A stretch of DNA of 64,000 nucleotides from Alphaproteobacteria bacterium (GTDB taxonomy: Bacteria; Pseudomonadota; Alphaproteobacteria; Rhodobacterales; Rhodobacteraceae), in NCBI GenBank assembly GCA_009908505.1, contig JAAAPD010000077.1:1-64000 (forward strand), given 5' to 3'. The translations under genes were made by a program, and so were the position numbers. Below, one piece after another: positions 49,190 through 60,192 of this stretch. The notes beneath the pieces are model-generated. The model ran no database searches. It saw only the letters and a list, made by a program, of their open reading frames with translations, and had not been told where the DNA came from. The first letter of the stretch is position 1. Every line of letters begins with the position of its first letter.

Positions 49190-50395
49190 GTTCTTTCGGG
49201 TGCTGGCGATGCCGATACCGGCGGCCATGCAGGTCAGCACGAAATAGCCACTGATCCAGAACATCTGGGACTCGATCCCGATACCGGCGGTTATGAGGCT
49301 GCCGGTCAGGCCGGGACCAATTGCCGATCCAAGAACCATGATCGCCGTTCCCATGGCCTTGATCGCACCAATGTGGCGGGTGCCGAAGAATTCGGCCCAG
49401 AACGCGGATGTCAGTGGGTTGTTCGCCCCGGCGCCGATCGCCATCAGTATGAGTCCGAACGCCGCCGCCCATGGCGTTTGTGCCAGTGCGAAGGCGACAA
49501 AGGCCAGGGCCATGGGGAACTGGTAGACGGGCATCAAGCGCCTCGTGCCGACCTTGTCGATGACGAACCCCGTGCCGAAGGCGGCGAGGACGCTGACCGT
49601 CGTGTAGAGCGGAAACAGCGCCACCAATTCCAGATGTGTCCAGCCCTTGGTTTCGGCGAAATGCACCTGCTGGAAGAAGAAGGCCGTGTTGAATGCGGCT
49701 GGCCCAAGCAGGGCAGGGATCATGAACCAGAAAAGTGGATGGCGTAGCACCTGTCCGCGGGTCCAGTGGCGGTTGCCCAACCCGACGGATTGAGAACTTT
49801 TGGCGTCATCCTGGGGCGTGCGTTCCAGCCTCAATAGTCGTTGCAGAACCGGCAAAAGGATCACTGCGAAAACTGCGCACCCGACCCAGATCAACCGCCA
49901 GTCGAACCAGACCAGTAGTGCAACGATTACGATCGGCAATGTCGCCTCCGCCACCGAAAAGCCAAGGCTGGCGACGGAGAGCGCCTTGCCCCGCGTCGCG
50001 ACGAACCAGCGGGACATGGCGACCTGACCCATATGGCTCATCATGCCCTGGCCGACGAACCGCAGGAAAAAGATCGCGGGAACAAGCACCCACCAGGCTG
50101 GCGTGGCCGCCATGAAGAGACATGCGCCGGCCGTTCCAATCAGGATCATCGCGCCCAGTGTGCGGATGCGAAACACGTCCGTAAGGGCCCCCGACCAGAC
50201 CATGACCAGGGCGCTGGCCAATGTGCCGACCGCATAGATCTGACCCCAGGCCGCATGGCTCAGGTCGAATTCGGCCCGAATCTCGCCAGCGAAGAGCGAG
50301 ATGAAAAAGGTCTGCCCGAAGGCAGACCCGAAGGTCAGGAGGAAACCGGCCGAAAGGAAGGCCGCGTTTTCGCGGATAAATGGCAAAAGGCGCAT
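49172..50395 (-). CDS. MFS transporter
   Basis: 407-residue major facilitator protein with about twelve hydrophobic segments. The loop 2-3 motif reads GALTDVFRIRTLG, and GFVIDKVGTRRLMPVY is the corresponding motif in the second half. The substrate is unknown. It lies 19 bases downstream of the DUF900 gene on the same strand, so it may be the last gene of the hslV-hslU-DUF900-MFS run. Confidence 0.88.
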   Translation of the reverse strand: MRLLPFIRENAAFLSAGFLLTFGSAFGQTFFISLFAGEIRAEFDLSHAAWGQIYAVGTLASALVMVWSGALTDVFRIRTLGAMILIGTAGACLFMAATPAWWVLVPAIFFLRFVGQGMMSHMGQVAMSRWFVATRGKALSVASLGFSVAEATLPIVIVALLVWFDWRLIWVGCAVFAVILLPVLQRLLRLERTPQDDAKSSQSVGLGNRHWTRGQVLRHPLFWFMIPALLGPAAFNTAFFFQQVHFAETKGWTHLELVALFPLYTTVSVLAAFGTGFVIDKVGTRRLMPVYQFPMALAFVAFALAQTPWAAAFGLILMAIGAGANNPLTSAFWAEFFGTRHIGAIKAMGTAIMVLGSAIGPGLTGSLITAGIGIESQMFWISGYFVLTCMAAGIGIASTRKNSAAPT

Positions 50396-50414
50396 GGCTG
50401 CCTGTCTGCGACTT

Positions 50415-51551
50415 TTACCGCGGGCTGGAAAGCCCCAATCCGGTCTGGTTCAAAGCCGTGACCGGTGACAGGATGATCTGCGTGGCGTTCTGAACCGTCA
50501 GGACGGTGCCAGGCAGAAGGCCGGGCCGGCCCGCCTGTTCACCTTGGAACGCGGCATTCAAGCTGCCCAGATCCTGCATCAATGCGATCAGTGTTGGCGA
50601 GGTCGCCGGTGTCAGGTGCCGCGTGCCGTCACGGAAATTCGAAACATCGAGCATGGTTACGTCGAGGTCCGCCACCCGTTCGACATCGGACAGGTTGCCC
50701 AGACGTTCGCGCTGCCCGGTCAGCCGTGCGGACAATTGCAGGGCGCGGTCGCGCTGCGAGGTGAAAATCAGGAAGGGCTGCGGCAGGTCCCTGACCCGCT
50801 GCGCCTGCATGCGAAACAGGTCGACGTCGATATCCGGGGACATCAGTATCACGCCTTCGACAGAACGGGACGCCGCCCCGCCCTCGCTGATCTCGATCTG
50901 GCGCAGGGTCTCCATCACCATCAGGGAGCCAAGGGAATGGCCGACCAGGATTATGTCTTCTGCTCCGGCCTTGCGGGTTTCGTCCAGCAGGGTTTCCAGC
51001 CCGTCGCGGCCAAAGAGCACGCTATCGCGGTCATGGCTGTACCCAAGCGGGTTGTTCAGACTTGGCCAGGCATAGTGAACGGCTACACCAGGAAGGGACA
51101 GGTCCTCTGCCAGCTGGGCCAGCCGGATCACCCCTTCGGCGAAGGTGCTGTTGAACCCGTGGACAAATAGCACGACATCCCGCTCGCCAGGCGGCAGGGC
51201 GCGCAAGTCGCGGGTGAGCGCGCGACGGAAATCGGCGCGGTCGGCGTAACGGGCGGCCTCAGTGGCCAAGAAATCGCTTTTCGGGTCGGGACTTGCATCG
51301 GGGTATGAGACATCGCCGGCCCGTCGGTCGGGCGGAACCGAGATGTCGAAACGACCGTAGCTGGGTTCGGCCATCCGATCGGTGCCATAGAACACGCCCG
51401 GCGCCTCTGTCTCGGACCGCGTTGTCGCGTAGAAAACGGCGCGTTGCTGCCCGACGCTGGCAGCTTCCGGTTCAACGGCGATGGTCCCGCGCGGTGTGCA
51501 CGCCGTAACGAAACCAATGATCAGGATGACCGCGCCGGTCCAGCGCGGCAT
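50415..51551 (-). CDS. DUF900 alpha/beta-hydrolase lipoprotein
   Basis: 378 residues. The N-terminus ([18 protein letters not shown]) is a lipoprotein signal. The hydrolase domain has VVLFVHGFNSTFAEGVIRLAQLAEDL and the nucleophile elbow VGHSLGSLM. DUF900 proteins resemble serine esterases of unknown substrate. The ATG shares a base with the hslU stop (TGATG), so it is coupled to the protease operon; why is unclear. Confidence 0.88.
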   Translation of the reverse strand: MPRWTGAVILIIGFVTACTPRGTIAVEPEAASVGQQRAVFYATTRSETEAPGVFYGTDRMAEPSYGRFDISVPPDRRAGDVSYPDASPDPKSDFLATEAARYADRADFRRALTRDLRALPPGERDVVLFVHGFNSTFAEGVIRLAQLAEDLSLPGVAVHYAWPSLNNPLGYSHDRDSVLFGRDGLETLLDETRKAGAEDIILVGHSLGSLMVMETLRQIEISEGGAASRSVEGVILMSPDIDVDLFRMQAQRVRDLPQPFLIFTSQRDRALQLSARLTGQRERLGNLSDVERVADLDVTMLDVSNFRDGTRHLTPATSPTLIALMQDLGSLNAAFQGEQAGRPGLLPGTVLTVQNATQIILSPVTALNQTGLGLSSPR

Positions 51552-52855
51552 CACAAGACATACCGGCTCAGATCCGTGGACCGGCTCAGTTCGCCAAGAT
51601 GGTCTTCCACGAATGCCTCATCCACGGTCACCTCTTCCCCGGCCTTGTCCGGCGCGGTGAAGGACAGTTCCTCGAAAACCCGTTCCATAACCGTGTAAAG
51701 CCGCCGTGCGCCGATATTCTCCACGCTTTCGTTCACCTCGGCTGCAATCTTGGCCAAGGCGGCGATCCCGTCCTGGGTAAAGGTCACGGTGACCTCCTCG
51801 GTGCCCATCAAGGCGGTGTATTGCCGTGTTAGGGCATTGTCGGTTTCAGTCAGGATCCGGATGAAATCGCCCTCAGTCAGCGCGCGCAGCTCGACACGGA
51901 TCGGCAAACGGCCCTGCAGTTCGGGCAGCAGATCCGAGGGCTTGGCGATGTGAAATGCACCCGAGGCGATGAACAGGATATGGTCGGTCTTGACCGGGCC
52001 ATGCTTGGTGCTGACGGTCGTGCCTTCGATCAAGGGCAGCAGGTCGCGTTGCACCCCTTCGCGCGAGACGTCGGCCCCGCGCGCATCGGCGTTGCGGCAG
52101 ACCTTGTCGATTTCGTCGAGGAAGACGATGCCGTTCTGTTCGACGCTTTCAACGGCCTGCTTGTTGACGGCTTCTTCATCCAGCAGCTTGTCCGCTTCGT
52201 CGTTGATCAGCAAATCGTAGCTCTCGGCGACGGTGACGCGCTTCTTGACTGTTCGCCCACCGAAGGCCTTGCCGAAGATCGACCCAAGATCCATGCCCGG
52301 CGCCATGCCGGGTTGGCCGGGTATTTCCATGCCGCCCAAGGGGTTTGAGTTGTCCTGGAGCTCCAGCTCGATCACGGTGTCGTCCAATTCACCGGCCTTG
52401 AGTTTCTTGCGGAACATCTCGCGGGTCGCCTCGCGGGCGTCTTCGCCGGCGACAGCATTGATGACACGGTCCTCGGCGGCCTGATGGGCCTTGGATTTCA
52501 CGTCCTCGCGCATGTAGTCGCGTGTCTGGACTATGGCGGCATCAACGAGATCACGAATGATCTGCTCCACGTCCCGCCCGACATAGCCGACCTCGGTGAA
52601 CTTGGTCGCCTCGACCTTGAGGAACGGGGCGCGGGCCAGCTTTGCCAACCGGCGACTGATCTCGGTCTTGCCGACGCCGGTGGGGCCGATCATAAGGATG
52701 TTCTTGGGATAGACCTCGTCGCGCAGGTCATCGCCCAATTGTTTGCGCCGCCAGCGGTTGCGCAGGGCCACGGCCACGGCGCGCTTGGCGTCCTTCTGTC
52801 CGATGATGAAACGGTCCAGCTCGGATACGATCTCGCGGGGGGTCAGGTCGGTCAT
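51551..52855 (-). CDS. hslU: ATP-dependent protease ATPase subunit HslU
   Basis: 434-residue AAA+ unfoldase that feeds substrates into HslV. It has the N-terminal [33 protein letters not shown]-type region, Walker [32 protein letters not shown] and Walker [11 protein letters not shown]. The C-terminus ends STDLSRYVL, the tail that activates HslV. It overlaps hslV by four bases. Confidence 0.98.
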   Translation of the reverse strand: MTDLTPREIVSELDRFIIGQKDAKRAVAVALRNRWRRKQLGDDLRDEVYPKNILMIGPTGVGKTEISRRLAKLARAPFLKVEATKFTEVGYVGRDVEQIIRDLVDAAIVQTRDYMREDVKSKAHQAAEDRVINAVAGEDAREATREMFRKKLKAGELDDTVIELELQDNSNPLGGMEIPGQPGMAPGMDLGSIFGKAFGGRTVKKRVTVAESYDLLINDEADKLLDEEAVNKQAVESVEQNGIVFLDEIDKVCRNADARGADVSREGVQRDLLPLIEGTTVSTKHGPVKTDHILFIASGAFHIAKPSDLLPELQGRLPIRVELRALTEGDFIRILTETDNALTRQYTALMGTEEVTVTFTQDGIAALAKIAAEVNESVENIGARRLYTVMERVFEELSFTAPDKAGEEVTVDEAFVEDHLGELSRSTDLSRYVL

Positions 52856-53409
52856 GCTTTCAGGCTTTCGACGGTCAGGTTGCCGTTGGTGTAGACGCAG
52901 ATATCGGCGGCGATGCCCATGGCGCGGCGGGCGATCTCCTCGGCGCTCATGTCGCTGTCCATCAGGGCCCGGGCCGCTGCGAGCGCATAGTTGCCGCCCG
53001 ATCCGATGGCGGTCACGTCATGTTCGGGTTCCAACACATCGCCGGCGCCGGTTATCACATAGAGATCCTTGCCATCGCTGACGATGAGGAACGCCTCAAG
53101 CTTTTGCAGGTATTTGTCCGTGCGCCAGTCCTTGGCCAGGTCCACGGCGGCGCGTTGCAACTGGCCGGGCGTCGACTCCAGTTTCTTTTCCAGTCGCTCC
53201 AGCAGGGTAAAGGCATCGGCGGTCGACCCGGCGAAGCCGCATATCACGTCATAGCCGCCGGGGCTGATGCGGCGCACCTTGCGTGCGGTTCCCTTGATCA
53301 CCGTCTGGCCGAGCGAAACCTGCCCGTCCCCCGCGATCACCACCTCACCGCTCTTGCGCACACCGATGATCGTGGTGCCGTGCCAGCCGGGAAAATCCTG
53401 TTCCGCCAT
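52852..53409 (-). CDS. hslV: ATP-dependent protease proteolytic subunit HslV
   Basis: 185-residue proteasome-like peptidase. The propeptide [11 protein letters not shown] precedes the catalytic Thr ([24 protein letters not shown]). [20 protein letters not shown] and [31 protein letters not shown] follow. The start at 53409 agrees with the family length. It is the first gene of the hslV-hslU run, with the trxA terminator just upstream. Confidence 0.97.
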   Translation of the reverse strand: MAEQDFPGWHGTTIIGVRKSGEVVIAGDGQVSLGQTVIKGTARKVRRISPGGYDVICGFAGSTADAFTLLERLEKKLESTPGQLQRAAVDLAKDWRTDKYLQKLEAFLIVSDGKDLYVITGAGDVLEPEHDVTAIGSGGNYALAAARALMDSDMSAEEIARRAMGIAADICVYTNGNLTVESLKA

Positions 53410-53475
53410 GTGTTTTCCTTTCTGTCGCCGCCCTGATAGGCCGTCCGGCCATCGGGACTCAAGCCCGCAACGAAG

Positions 53476-53500
53476 AAGGGCGCCCAATGGGGGCGCCCTT
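53476..53500 (-). terminator. Intrinsic terminator downstream of trxA
   Basis: Ten-base stem AAGGGCGCCC / GGGCGCCCTT with a five-base loop, 20 bases after the trxA stop. On the minus strand it is followed by CTTCTTCG, a modest U-rich tail. It separates the long divL-to-trxA run from hslVU. Confidence 0.75.
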
Positions 53501-53519
53501 TCGCCGGTTGCGACTGGGA

Positions 53520-53840
53520 TCAGATGCTTTCTTCGATCCAGCCCTGAAGCGAGGCTTTGGGCGCCGCGCCGGCGCGATTCGATACCACTTCGCCATCCTT
53601 GAAGATGAACAGGGCGGGGATGCCGCGCACGCCCATCTGGCCGGGCGACATGGGGTTTTCGTCCACGTTGACCTTGGCGACCTTGATCTTGCCGGCCATT
53701 TCCTCGGACAGTTCTTCAAGGGCCGGGCCGATCTGTTTGCAGGGGCCGCACCATTCAGCCCAGAAATCCACCACGACGGGGATATCGGACTGGCGGACTT
53801 CGGCGTCGAAGGTATCGTCGGTGACAGCAACGGTGGGCAT
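53520..53840 (-). CDS. trxA: Thioredoxin
   Basis: 106-residue cytosolic thioredoxin. The active site [13 protein letters not shown] is canonical, and the cis-proline lies in [14 protein letters not shown]. The ATG at 53840 with AGGAG upstream gives the normal length; the longer in-frame form is not credible. It lies 62 bases after addA and ends the run before a terminator. Confidence 0.97.
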   Translation of the reverse strand: MPTVAVTDDTFDAEVRQSDIPVVVDFWAEWCGPCKQIGPALEELSEEMAGKIKVAKVNVDENPMSPGQMGVRGIPALFIFKDGEVVSNRAGAAPKASLQGWIEESI

Positions 53841-53902
53841 TGGGATCTCCTGAGGCCTGAAAATATCTCGGATCTGGAACGTATGAGCGGCAAAGGGGCG
53901 CG

Positions 53903-56900
53903 TCAAGGTACAGTGGCGTCGACCAAGGCGTCGGTAAGCATGTCGTCGGGAAGGGTCATCAGGTCTGCGGTGCGGGTCCACAGCAACGCGGTTCGGATCG
54001 TTCGGCCGGGATAGACCCGGGCCAGGGCATCGCGATAGGCCGCCATCTGGCGGCGCAGGCCCACGGGAACCTGAGAGATGTTTTCTGGCACCTCGCGATT
54101 GGATTTCAGATCGACGGCCAGAACCTCGTCTTCCGTGACCACCAGTCGGTCGATGGCACCGTGAATGCGGCGGTCGCCAAGGCCGGGCAAGGTGGCAGTG
54201 ATGTCAACCTCGGCCAAGCCGGTTTCGAATATCGGCGCCAGTTCCGGTCGATCCAGCATCGACAGAACCTCTTCGACCAAGGCGTCACGGTCGGCGACAA
54301 GGCCGATTTCCGGGTGCCTCCCCACCAGCGATTTGGCAGCGGCCCGGCGGTCTTCGACGGGCAGATCGGGCAAGACCTCTGACAGGCTGTGGATGATGCG
54401 GCCACGGGCCTTTGAAGCGGCCGAGTCATCTTCGTCGATATCGCCGGGAAGCGCCTTGGCGCCGCCCAGGTCCGAGGGCGCGACAGTCCTCAGCCGGGGG
54501 TCGGGCGTCGGGACATCGCCAAGCAGGGGCAGGGCGTGCGGCTCGTTTTCGGCGGCGTCGCCCCTCTGAGTTTCCGGGGCCGAGTCCCAATCTCCGAACT
54601 CCACGCGCTGAATGCTGCCGACACCCGTCAACTCGACCGTTGCGGCACCGCTATGGCCCATGGCATTGCCAACCATGTTGTACCAGTTTTCGCCGTTGTC
54701 GGTTACGGAACCCGCACCCGCCACGATCAGCCAGCTTTCGGCGCGGGTCAGCGCAACATATAGAAGCCGCCGAAATTCCCGGGTATCGGCCTGGATCTCG
54801 GCCTCGCGCAGGGCGGCCAGCTCAGGCGGTTCGTCGGACTTCTTCGGCTTCCAGAACGGCACCGGACCGCCTGAAAGGATGTCGCTTTTGTGATCTCTTC
54901 TGCGGTCTGCCGTGTCGGGTAGTATGACGATGGGGGCTTCCAAACCCTTGGCCCCGTGAACGGTCATGACCCGTATACGGTCGCTTGCGGAATCCATCTG
55001 CCGCTTGATCTGGATCTCCTCGGCATCGAACCACGCAAGAAACCCGGTCAGGCTCGGCACATCCGATCGTTCGAAGGACAGGGATTGTGCCAGCAGCGCG
55101 TCGATCCCGTCTTCGGCCTGGTGTCCGAGCCGTGCAATCATCTTGCGGCGACCGTCGTGTTTAAGAAGAATGCGATTGATAAGGTCATAGGGGCGCAGGA
55201 ACTCGGCCTGATCGCGTAGGTCGTGCAGGATAGAGAGTGTATCGGGGAAGTCGGCCTGCCGCGCGCGGAGCGTTTCCCACAAAGACCGCGCCTCGGGCCG
55301 ACCATGTGCGATAGAGAACAGGTCCGACTCGGTCCAGCCGAAAATCGGGGACTTGAGCGCCTCGGCGAGGGACAGTTCATCTTCGGGCAGCGCAAGGAAC
55401 CGCAGGCAGGACAGGATATCGCGCACGCCGAGGTCGTCGCCCAGATACATCCGGTCCGCGCCGGCGATCTCCAGCCCGGCCGCCTTGCAGGCGCCGATTA
55501 TCTCTGTGAACAGGCTACTGCGCCGTCGCACGAGGATAAGGAAATCACCCGGCGTGATGGGTCGGCGCACCCATGATTCACCCCTCGGAACGGTCAGCGT
55601 TTCCTCGTGCATGATCCGCTTGATCTGGGTTGCGATTTGCCGGGCCAGCTGAATCTCATGATGGCTTTCGGCGACCGTATCGCTTGGATCATCCCATTCG
55701 GGCTGTTCCTGGTCTTTTTTTTCTATATTGGGCCACAGGTCCACCCGGCCGGGCATCTCGGCATGAAAGGGCAGGTGAACCAGTCCCTCCCCGACACCAT
55801 CGGCGTCCTCACCGGAAAAAACCTGGTCCACGAGGTTCAGGATCGCGGCAGATGACCGGAAGGAATAGCGCAACTCGCGCGGGCGCAGGGCCTTGCCGAC
55901 ATCGCCGAGGGCTTGGCCGAATTGATCCCGCATCGTGTTGAATTTGTCCGGATCGGCCCCCTGGAAGGAATAAATGGATTGCTTGCGATCTCCGACGACG
56001 AACATGGTCCGGTCCCGTTCGGCGCGTGCACCCTCTCCGCTCGTGAATTCCTGGGTCAAAAGCTTGATGATCTTCCATTGCACCGGTGACGTATCCTGCG
56101 CCTCGTCCACCAGAATGTGATCGACGCCGCCATCAAGCCGGAACAGAACCCATTGTGCCACGGCTGGATCGGTCAATAGGTCACGTGTCTTGTGGATCAG
56201 GTCGTCGAAATCCAGAACACCGCGCCCTTGTTTTTCGGCGATGTAGCGGGCGATGAACGCGGTGGCGAAACGGTGCAGGGCCAGCGTTCTGTCGCGCGCT
56301 TCGATCTTTTTAAGAAGGGTTTGTGCCGTCTCGAAACGGTCCATGAATGCATGAAGATCGTCGACAAGGTGACCAAGGGCCTCGATTGCCTTCGTGTGGC
56401 GGCTGTCTGGGAAATTCCGGGATCTGGACGTGCCGTCCTTGTAGAGAACGAGACTTCGAAGATCGGCGAACATCTTCGAGCCGACCTTTTCGAAATCTAC
56501 CGCGTCCATTGCTTTGCCGAAGTCCATGTAGCTTTTGCTAGCAGTGGCGAACGCTTCTTTGATCGAGGTGGCAAGGTCGGCCTCGCCCCCTTCGAACGCG
56601 CTTTCCATAGCCTTCTGCCGAGTCATGCCGGGTGGCAGATTCACAGCGGTCTCGATCGCTTCTGTAGTCGCACCAAACGATGCGTCGGTTCCGGTGATTT
56701 CTTTCAGCAGTTTTCCGATCTCTGCGCCTGTGAATTGCCGGGCCAAGGCATCGACCAAGGGTTTGTCGTGGTCCTCGGCCATGGCTTCGAGGATGTCGCC
56801 GCGCAACAGGTCGGTTTCGTGATCCTCCATTTCGCGAAATTGCGGGCTGACCCCGGCTTCGAGCGGGAAGCGCCGCAGGATACCGGCACAAAACGAGTGA

Positions 56901-57268
56901 ATTGTCTGGATCTTCAGCCCGCCCGGCGTTTCGATCGCCGCCGCGAAGAGCTTGCGCGCACCCACCAGGCCTTCCGCGTCGATACGCGCATCGACGCCAA
57001 GATCGGTGAGTGCCGCCTCCAGGTCCTTTCCGGACATCATCGCCCATTCGCCCAGCCGCCGGAACAATCGGTTCTGCATCTCGGAGGCCGCAGCCTTGGT
57101 ATAGGTCAGGCAAAGGATGTTTTGGGGATCCGTTCCGTTCAGCAAGAGCCGCGCAACACGATCGGTCAGAACCCGCGTCTTACCGGATCCGGCATTGGCC
57201 GACAGCCAGGTCGAGGCATGGGGGTCTGCCGCATCCACCTGGGCCCGGGTGGCATCATCCATCGTCAT
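53903..57268 (-). CDS. addA: Double-strand break repair helicase-nuclease AddA
   Basis: 1121-residue UvrD-type helicase with a C-terminal nuclease, the partner of AddB in processing broken ends for RecA. Walker A is [39 protein letters not shown] is motif [22 protein letters not shown] is motif V. The nuclease motif is [13 protein letters not shown] near the C-terminus. The ATG at 57268 overlaps the addB stop (ATGA). Confidence 0.96.
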   Translation of the reverse strand: MTMDDATRAQVDAADPHASTWLSANAGSGKTRVLTDRVARLLLNGTDPQNILCLTYTKAAASEMQNRLFRRLGEWAMMSGKDLEAALTDLGVDARIDAEGLVGARKLFAAAIETPGGLKIQTIHSFCAGILRRFPLEAGVSPQFREMEDHETDLLRGDILEAMAEDHDKPLVDALARQFTGAEIGKLLKEITGTDASFGATTEAIETAVNLPPGMTRQKAMESAFEGGEADLATSIKEAFATASKSYMDFGKAMDAVDFEKVGSKMFADLRSLVLYKDGTSRSRNFPDSRHTKAIEALGHLVDDLHAFMDRFETAQTLLKKIEARDRTLALHRFATAFIARYIAEKQGRGVLDFDDLIHKTRDLLTDPAVAQWVLFRLDGGVDHILVDEAQDTSPVQWKIIKLLTQEFTSGEGARAERDRTMFVVGDRKQSIYSFQGADPDKFNTMRDQFGQALGDVGKALRPRELRYSFRSSAAILNLVDQVFSGEDADGVGEGLVHLPFHAEMPGRVDLWPNIEKKDQEQPEWDDPSDTVAESHHEIQLARQIATQIKRIMHEETLTVPRGESWVRRPITPGDFLILVRRRSSLFTEIIGACKAAGLEIAGADRMYLGDDLGVRDILSCLRFLALPEDELSLAEALKSPIFGWTESDLFSIAHGRPEARSLWETLRARQADFPDTLSILHDLRDQAEFLRPYDLINRILLKHDGRRKMIARLGHQAEDGIDALLAQSLSFERSDVPSLTGFLAWFDAEEIQIKRQMDSASDRIRVMTVHGAKGLEAPIVILPDTADRRRDHKSDILSGGPVPFWKPKKSDEPPELAALREAEIQADTREFRRLLYVALTRAESWLIVAGAGSVTDNGENWYNMVGNAMGHSGAATVELTGVGSIQRVEFGDWDSAPETQRGDAAENEPHALPLLGDVPTPDPRLRTVAPSDLGGAKALPGDIDEDDSAASKARGRIIHSLSEVLPDLPVEDRRAAAKSLVGRHPEIGLVADRDALVEEVLSMLDRPELAPIFETGLAEVDITATLPGLGDRRIHGAIDRLVVTEDEVLAVDLKSNREVPENISQVPVGLRRQMAAYRDALARVYPGRTIRTALLWTRTADLMTLPDDMLTDALVDATVP

Positions 57269-60192
57269 GTCAGGTCCTCGGGTGTGGGCGGCTGGGTCTC
57301 GTCCCATTCGCCGTAACGGGCAAGGTGGTCGTATTCGCCCGCATCGGTGGTCTTCATGTTGGATCTTCGGGCGGTATAGCCCAGGTCCTCGGACGCCCAG
57401 CGCTGCATCAGCCGGGTGAAACGATCCCAGAATTCATCGGCCTCGGCATCGAGGTTGGCGGGAACGGTTTTCACCTCTGATGAGAGTTGCAGATACTCGG
57501 CTCCGGCGACGCGGGCCGGGCCAACGGCCTCGAAGCCGCCGCGTTCGACCATCGCCGCCTCGAGGTGCAATTGCTTGTCAAAGGCCGTTTGTGCGGCAGG
57601 GCCGGGCGCGGTGCCCGTCTTGTAGTCGTAGATCCAGACTTGGCCGTCTTCTGTCAGGTCCAGGCGGTCTGCCTTTGCGACGAGGGTGAAGTCCACATCA
57701 TCCAGGCGAGTCTTTCCTCGGTTTTCCAGGTTTCCGGGCGTCGCGCGGCCCTGTCTGGCGATCTCGCCCTCTAGAAACGGTCGAGCGAAACGCTCGACGC
57801 GGGCCAGCCAAAGACGCTGAACAGCGGGCCAGGGGCAGTCACGGGTAAGTACCGTTTCAGCGACGGTCAGCAGGCGATCATAGGCGGCCGGATCGGCCGG
57901 GTCGGGGCCATCGGACAGGAAGGCTTCGAGGATATCGTGGGTGAGGCTGCCACGCATGGCCGCATCGGGCGAGTGCACCAGCGGGTCCAGCGGTTTCAGG
58001 CCAAGGACATGCCGGGCATAGATCGCGTAGGGGTCACGGATCAGGGTCTTGATACGGGTGACCGAAAGTTGCCTTGGCCGGGCGGTGGCCTGGGGGCGGG
58101 GCGACGGGCGCGGGGCGGGGTCGATCGTGTGGCCGGGCGTTTCCATAGCCTCGACGGCCTTCAACAGGCGCGCGCCCCTGCCGCGCATGGCTTTCAGAGC
58201 GTCGACGCCGCCTGTCGCCTCCAGACCCCCCAGCAGGTTCAGCAGGCGGCTGACCCAACGGCTGGGAACCGTTTCCGCCTCGTTGTCGCGAACGGCACGA
58301 CTGATCAAGACCTCGGGCGCGCAGGAGGCGATCTGGAAGTCATGGGCGGACAGGCCGATACGGCGCTCGGGCAATAGCAGGCCGGCCTGTCGCCGCATCG
58401 TGCGGTTCAGCCACGGATCAGGTGATGGAGCCGCGGGCCAGGTGCCCTCGTTCAGCCCGCCGAGGATCACGATGTCGGCGCTTTGCACCCGGGCCTCCAG
58501 CGTGCCCCAGATCAGGACATCGGGGTGCGATTGATCAGCCTCGCGCACCTCGCCGTCGGACAGGTACTGCCCGATCAGCACCTCGTAATCCGACGCGGTC
58601 ATATCACCCGCGGCGTCCGCATCCTCTTGAAGGGCGGTCATCATCCGAAGCGCTTCGCGGCCCGGCTGCTTCTTCCATAGCTCGCCCGTGGTTTCGTCAC
58701 CCGGACCGGCCGCAAGTCTTTCGGACAAGGAACGATGTCGCGCAATCCAGTCCGACAGGGGCCGGGCAGTCTCTGAATCCTGGTCCGGCACAACCCGGGC
58801 CAGCCAGAGTGCCCAGGCGCGCCGGTCCGGGTCGGGTGACTTGCCCGCCTCGCCCCATTCGCGCAAATCCTGCGACGTCGGAAAGGCCGGGCCGTGGCGA
58901 CGCAACCTCAGCTCGAGGGCGGTAGTGTTCAGGCCATGCGGACCGCGCGCCCCTGAATGGCATAGGGGATGCTTGAGCAGGGTCAGCAAGGCCGCGGGCG
59001 TCAGCCGGTGCGCCAGCAAGGCAGCGGTATGGCGCAGGAACCGACCGGGAGGGGTCAGGTGCAAAGGCGTGCCGGCGCTGTCATCGGGCAGGATGTTCCA
59101 CCGCTCCAGCGCCGAAGTGACTTGGCGCGTCAGGGTTCTGTCCGGTGTGACCAGGGCGACGGTCTTGCCCTGACCGACCGCTTCGCGCATGGCGATCGCG
59201 ATTGCGCTGGCCTCGGCCCTTGGGCTTGGGGCTTCGAGAAGGGTCAGGCCATCTGTCGCTTGGCCCAGCGGGCCAAGGTCCGGCCCCTCGGTGATCCACT
59301 GATCGGTCACCGGAGCGGGCCGCAAAGCCAAGGAGACAAGCCTTGATCGCTCATTTTCGGGCGGATCAGTGTCGATCCATGGCGGAATTGCCGATGGGTG
59401 CATGTCCAGCCCCTCGGCCAGCGCCTTGAAGCGGTATTGCGGGTGATCCTCGCCCCCGGTCTCGGGTGCCATCTGGTCCCAGACCGCGCTGGGCATATGC
59501 GTATCGACGCCCGGCAAGACGACGTGGCCGTTCGGCAGCCTGGCCACCGCTTGCATCAGCCGCGCGGTTGTGCCTCGTGACCCGGTCGAGCCGGCCACGA
59601 TTACCGGGTGATCCGGCGGGTTGTTCGCCCATCTTGCCACCAAACGCTCGACGACCACTCGTTGCCGCGCTTCGGGGTCAGGGTCCGGGCGCGTTTCGTC
59701 GAAATAGTGCTGCACCAGCGTGATGAAGCGTAGCGCCCGTTTCCAATGGCCGGACTCGTCCTCGACATCCAGGTTGACGATCTGCCCCGGATCCACCCCT
59801 TCACCGTGCATTTCCGAAAACAGCGCGCCCAGACTTTCGGCCAGAGCAAAGCGGTTTTCCCGCGGCGCCAGTGTCGGATCCTGCCGGAGAAGCTCACCCA
59901 CCAGGGTGGACAATTCCAGCTGACGACGCAGGGCCGAGGCAGGCGGCGGCAAATCGTGAAAGTTCGGATCCTGGCCAAGATCCGTGATCAGCCGGATACG
60001 CGGTAGAAGGCGAGCCGGGCCAAGATCGAACAGGACACGCAGGCGGCGCTGGGTGCGCCTCGTGTTCACGAGTATCTCGATCCTGGCAAACTGTTCTGGC
60101 GGCAAGTGACCGAACCGTTCATCCAGCCCTTGCAGGAAGGCGCGGCCGAAATCGAAAGTCGGGGCAATGGAAAACAGGTTCGGTGGGCTCAT
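57265..60192 (-). CDS. addB: Double-strand break repair protein AddB, alphaproteobacterial type
   Basis: 975 residues. It has an inactive-helicase-like N-terminal part and a C-terminal RecB-type nuclease with IYDYKTGTAPGPAAQTAFDKQLHLEA (motif III plus the QxxxE region). I see no canonical Walker A near the N-terminus and no four-cysteine iron-sulfur staple around the nuclease, unlike Bacillus AddB; both are expected of the alphaproteobacterial form. The start at 60192 (MSPPNLFSIAPTFDFG) overlaps murU by four bases. Confidence 0.93.
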   Translation of the reverse strand: MSPPNLFSIAPTFDFGRAFLQGLDERFGHLPPEQFARIEILVNTRRTQRRLRVLFDLGPARLLPRIRLITDLGQDPNFHDLPPPASALRRQLELSTLVGELLRQDPTLAPRENRFALAESLGALFSEMHGEGVDPGQIVNLDVEDESGHWKRALRFITLVQHYFDETRPDPDPEARQRVVVERLVARWANNPPDHPVIVAGSTGSRGTTARLMQAVARLPNGHVVLPGVDTHMPSAVWDQMAPETGGEDHPQYRFKALAEGLDMHPSAIPPWIDTDPPENERSRLVSLALRPAPVTDQWITEGPDLGPLGQATDGLTLLEAPSPRAEASAIAIAMREAVGQGKTVALVTPDRTLTRQVTSALERWNILPDDSAGTPLHLTPPGRFLRHTAALLAHRLTPAALLTLLKHPLCHSGARGPHGLNTTALELRLRRHGPAFPTSQDLREWGEAGKSPDPDRRAWALWLARVVPDQDSETARPLSDWIARHRSLSERLAAGPGDETTGELWKKQPGREALRMMTALQEDADAAGDMTASDYEVLIGQYLSDGEVREADQSHPDVLIWGTLEARVQSADIVILGGLNEGTWPAAPSPDPWLNRTMRRQAGLLLPERRIGLSAHDFQIASCAPEVLISRAVRDNEAETVPSRWVSRLLNLLGGLEATGGVDALKAMRGRGARLLKAVEAMETPGHTIDPAPRPSPRPQATARPRQLSVTRIKTLIRDPYAIYARHVLGLKPLDPLVHSPDAAMRGSLTHDILEAFLSDGPDPADPAAYDRLLTVAETVLTRDCPWPAVQRLWLARVERFARPFLEGEIARQGRATPGNLENRGKTRLDDVDFTLVAKADRLDLTEDGQVWIYDYKTGTAPGPAAQTAFDKQLHLEAAMVERGGFEAVGPARVAGAEYLQLSSEVKTVPANLDAEADEFWDRFTRLMQRWASEDLGYTARRSNMKTTDAGEYDHLARYGEWDETQPPTPEDLT

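Noticed and set aside
56192-57316. 374-codon open frame antisense to addA
   Set aside because: Lies inside the addA helicase domain; composition typical of reverse-frame translation.
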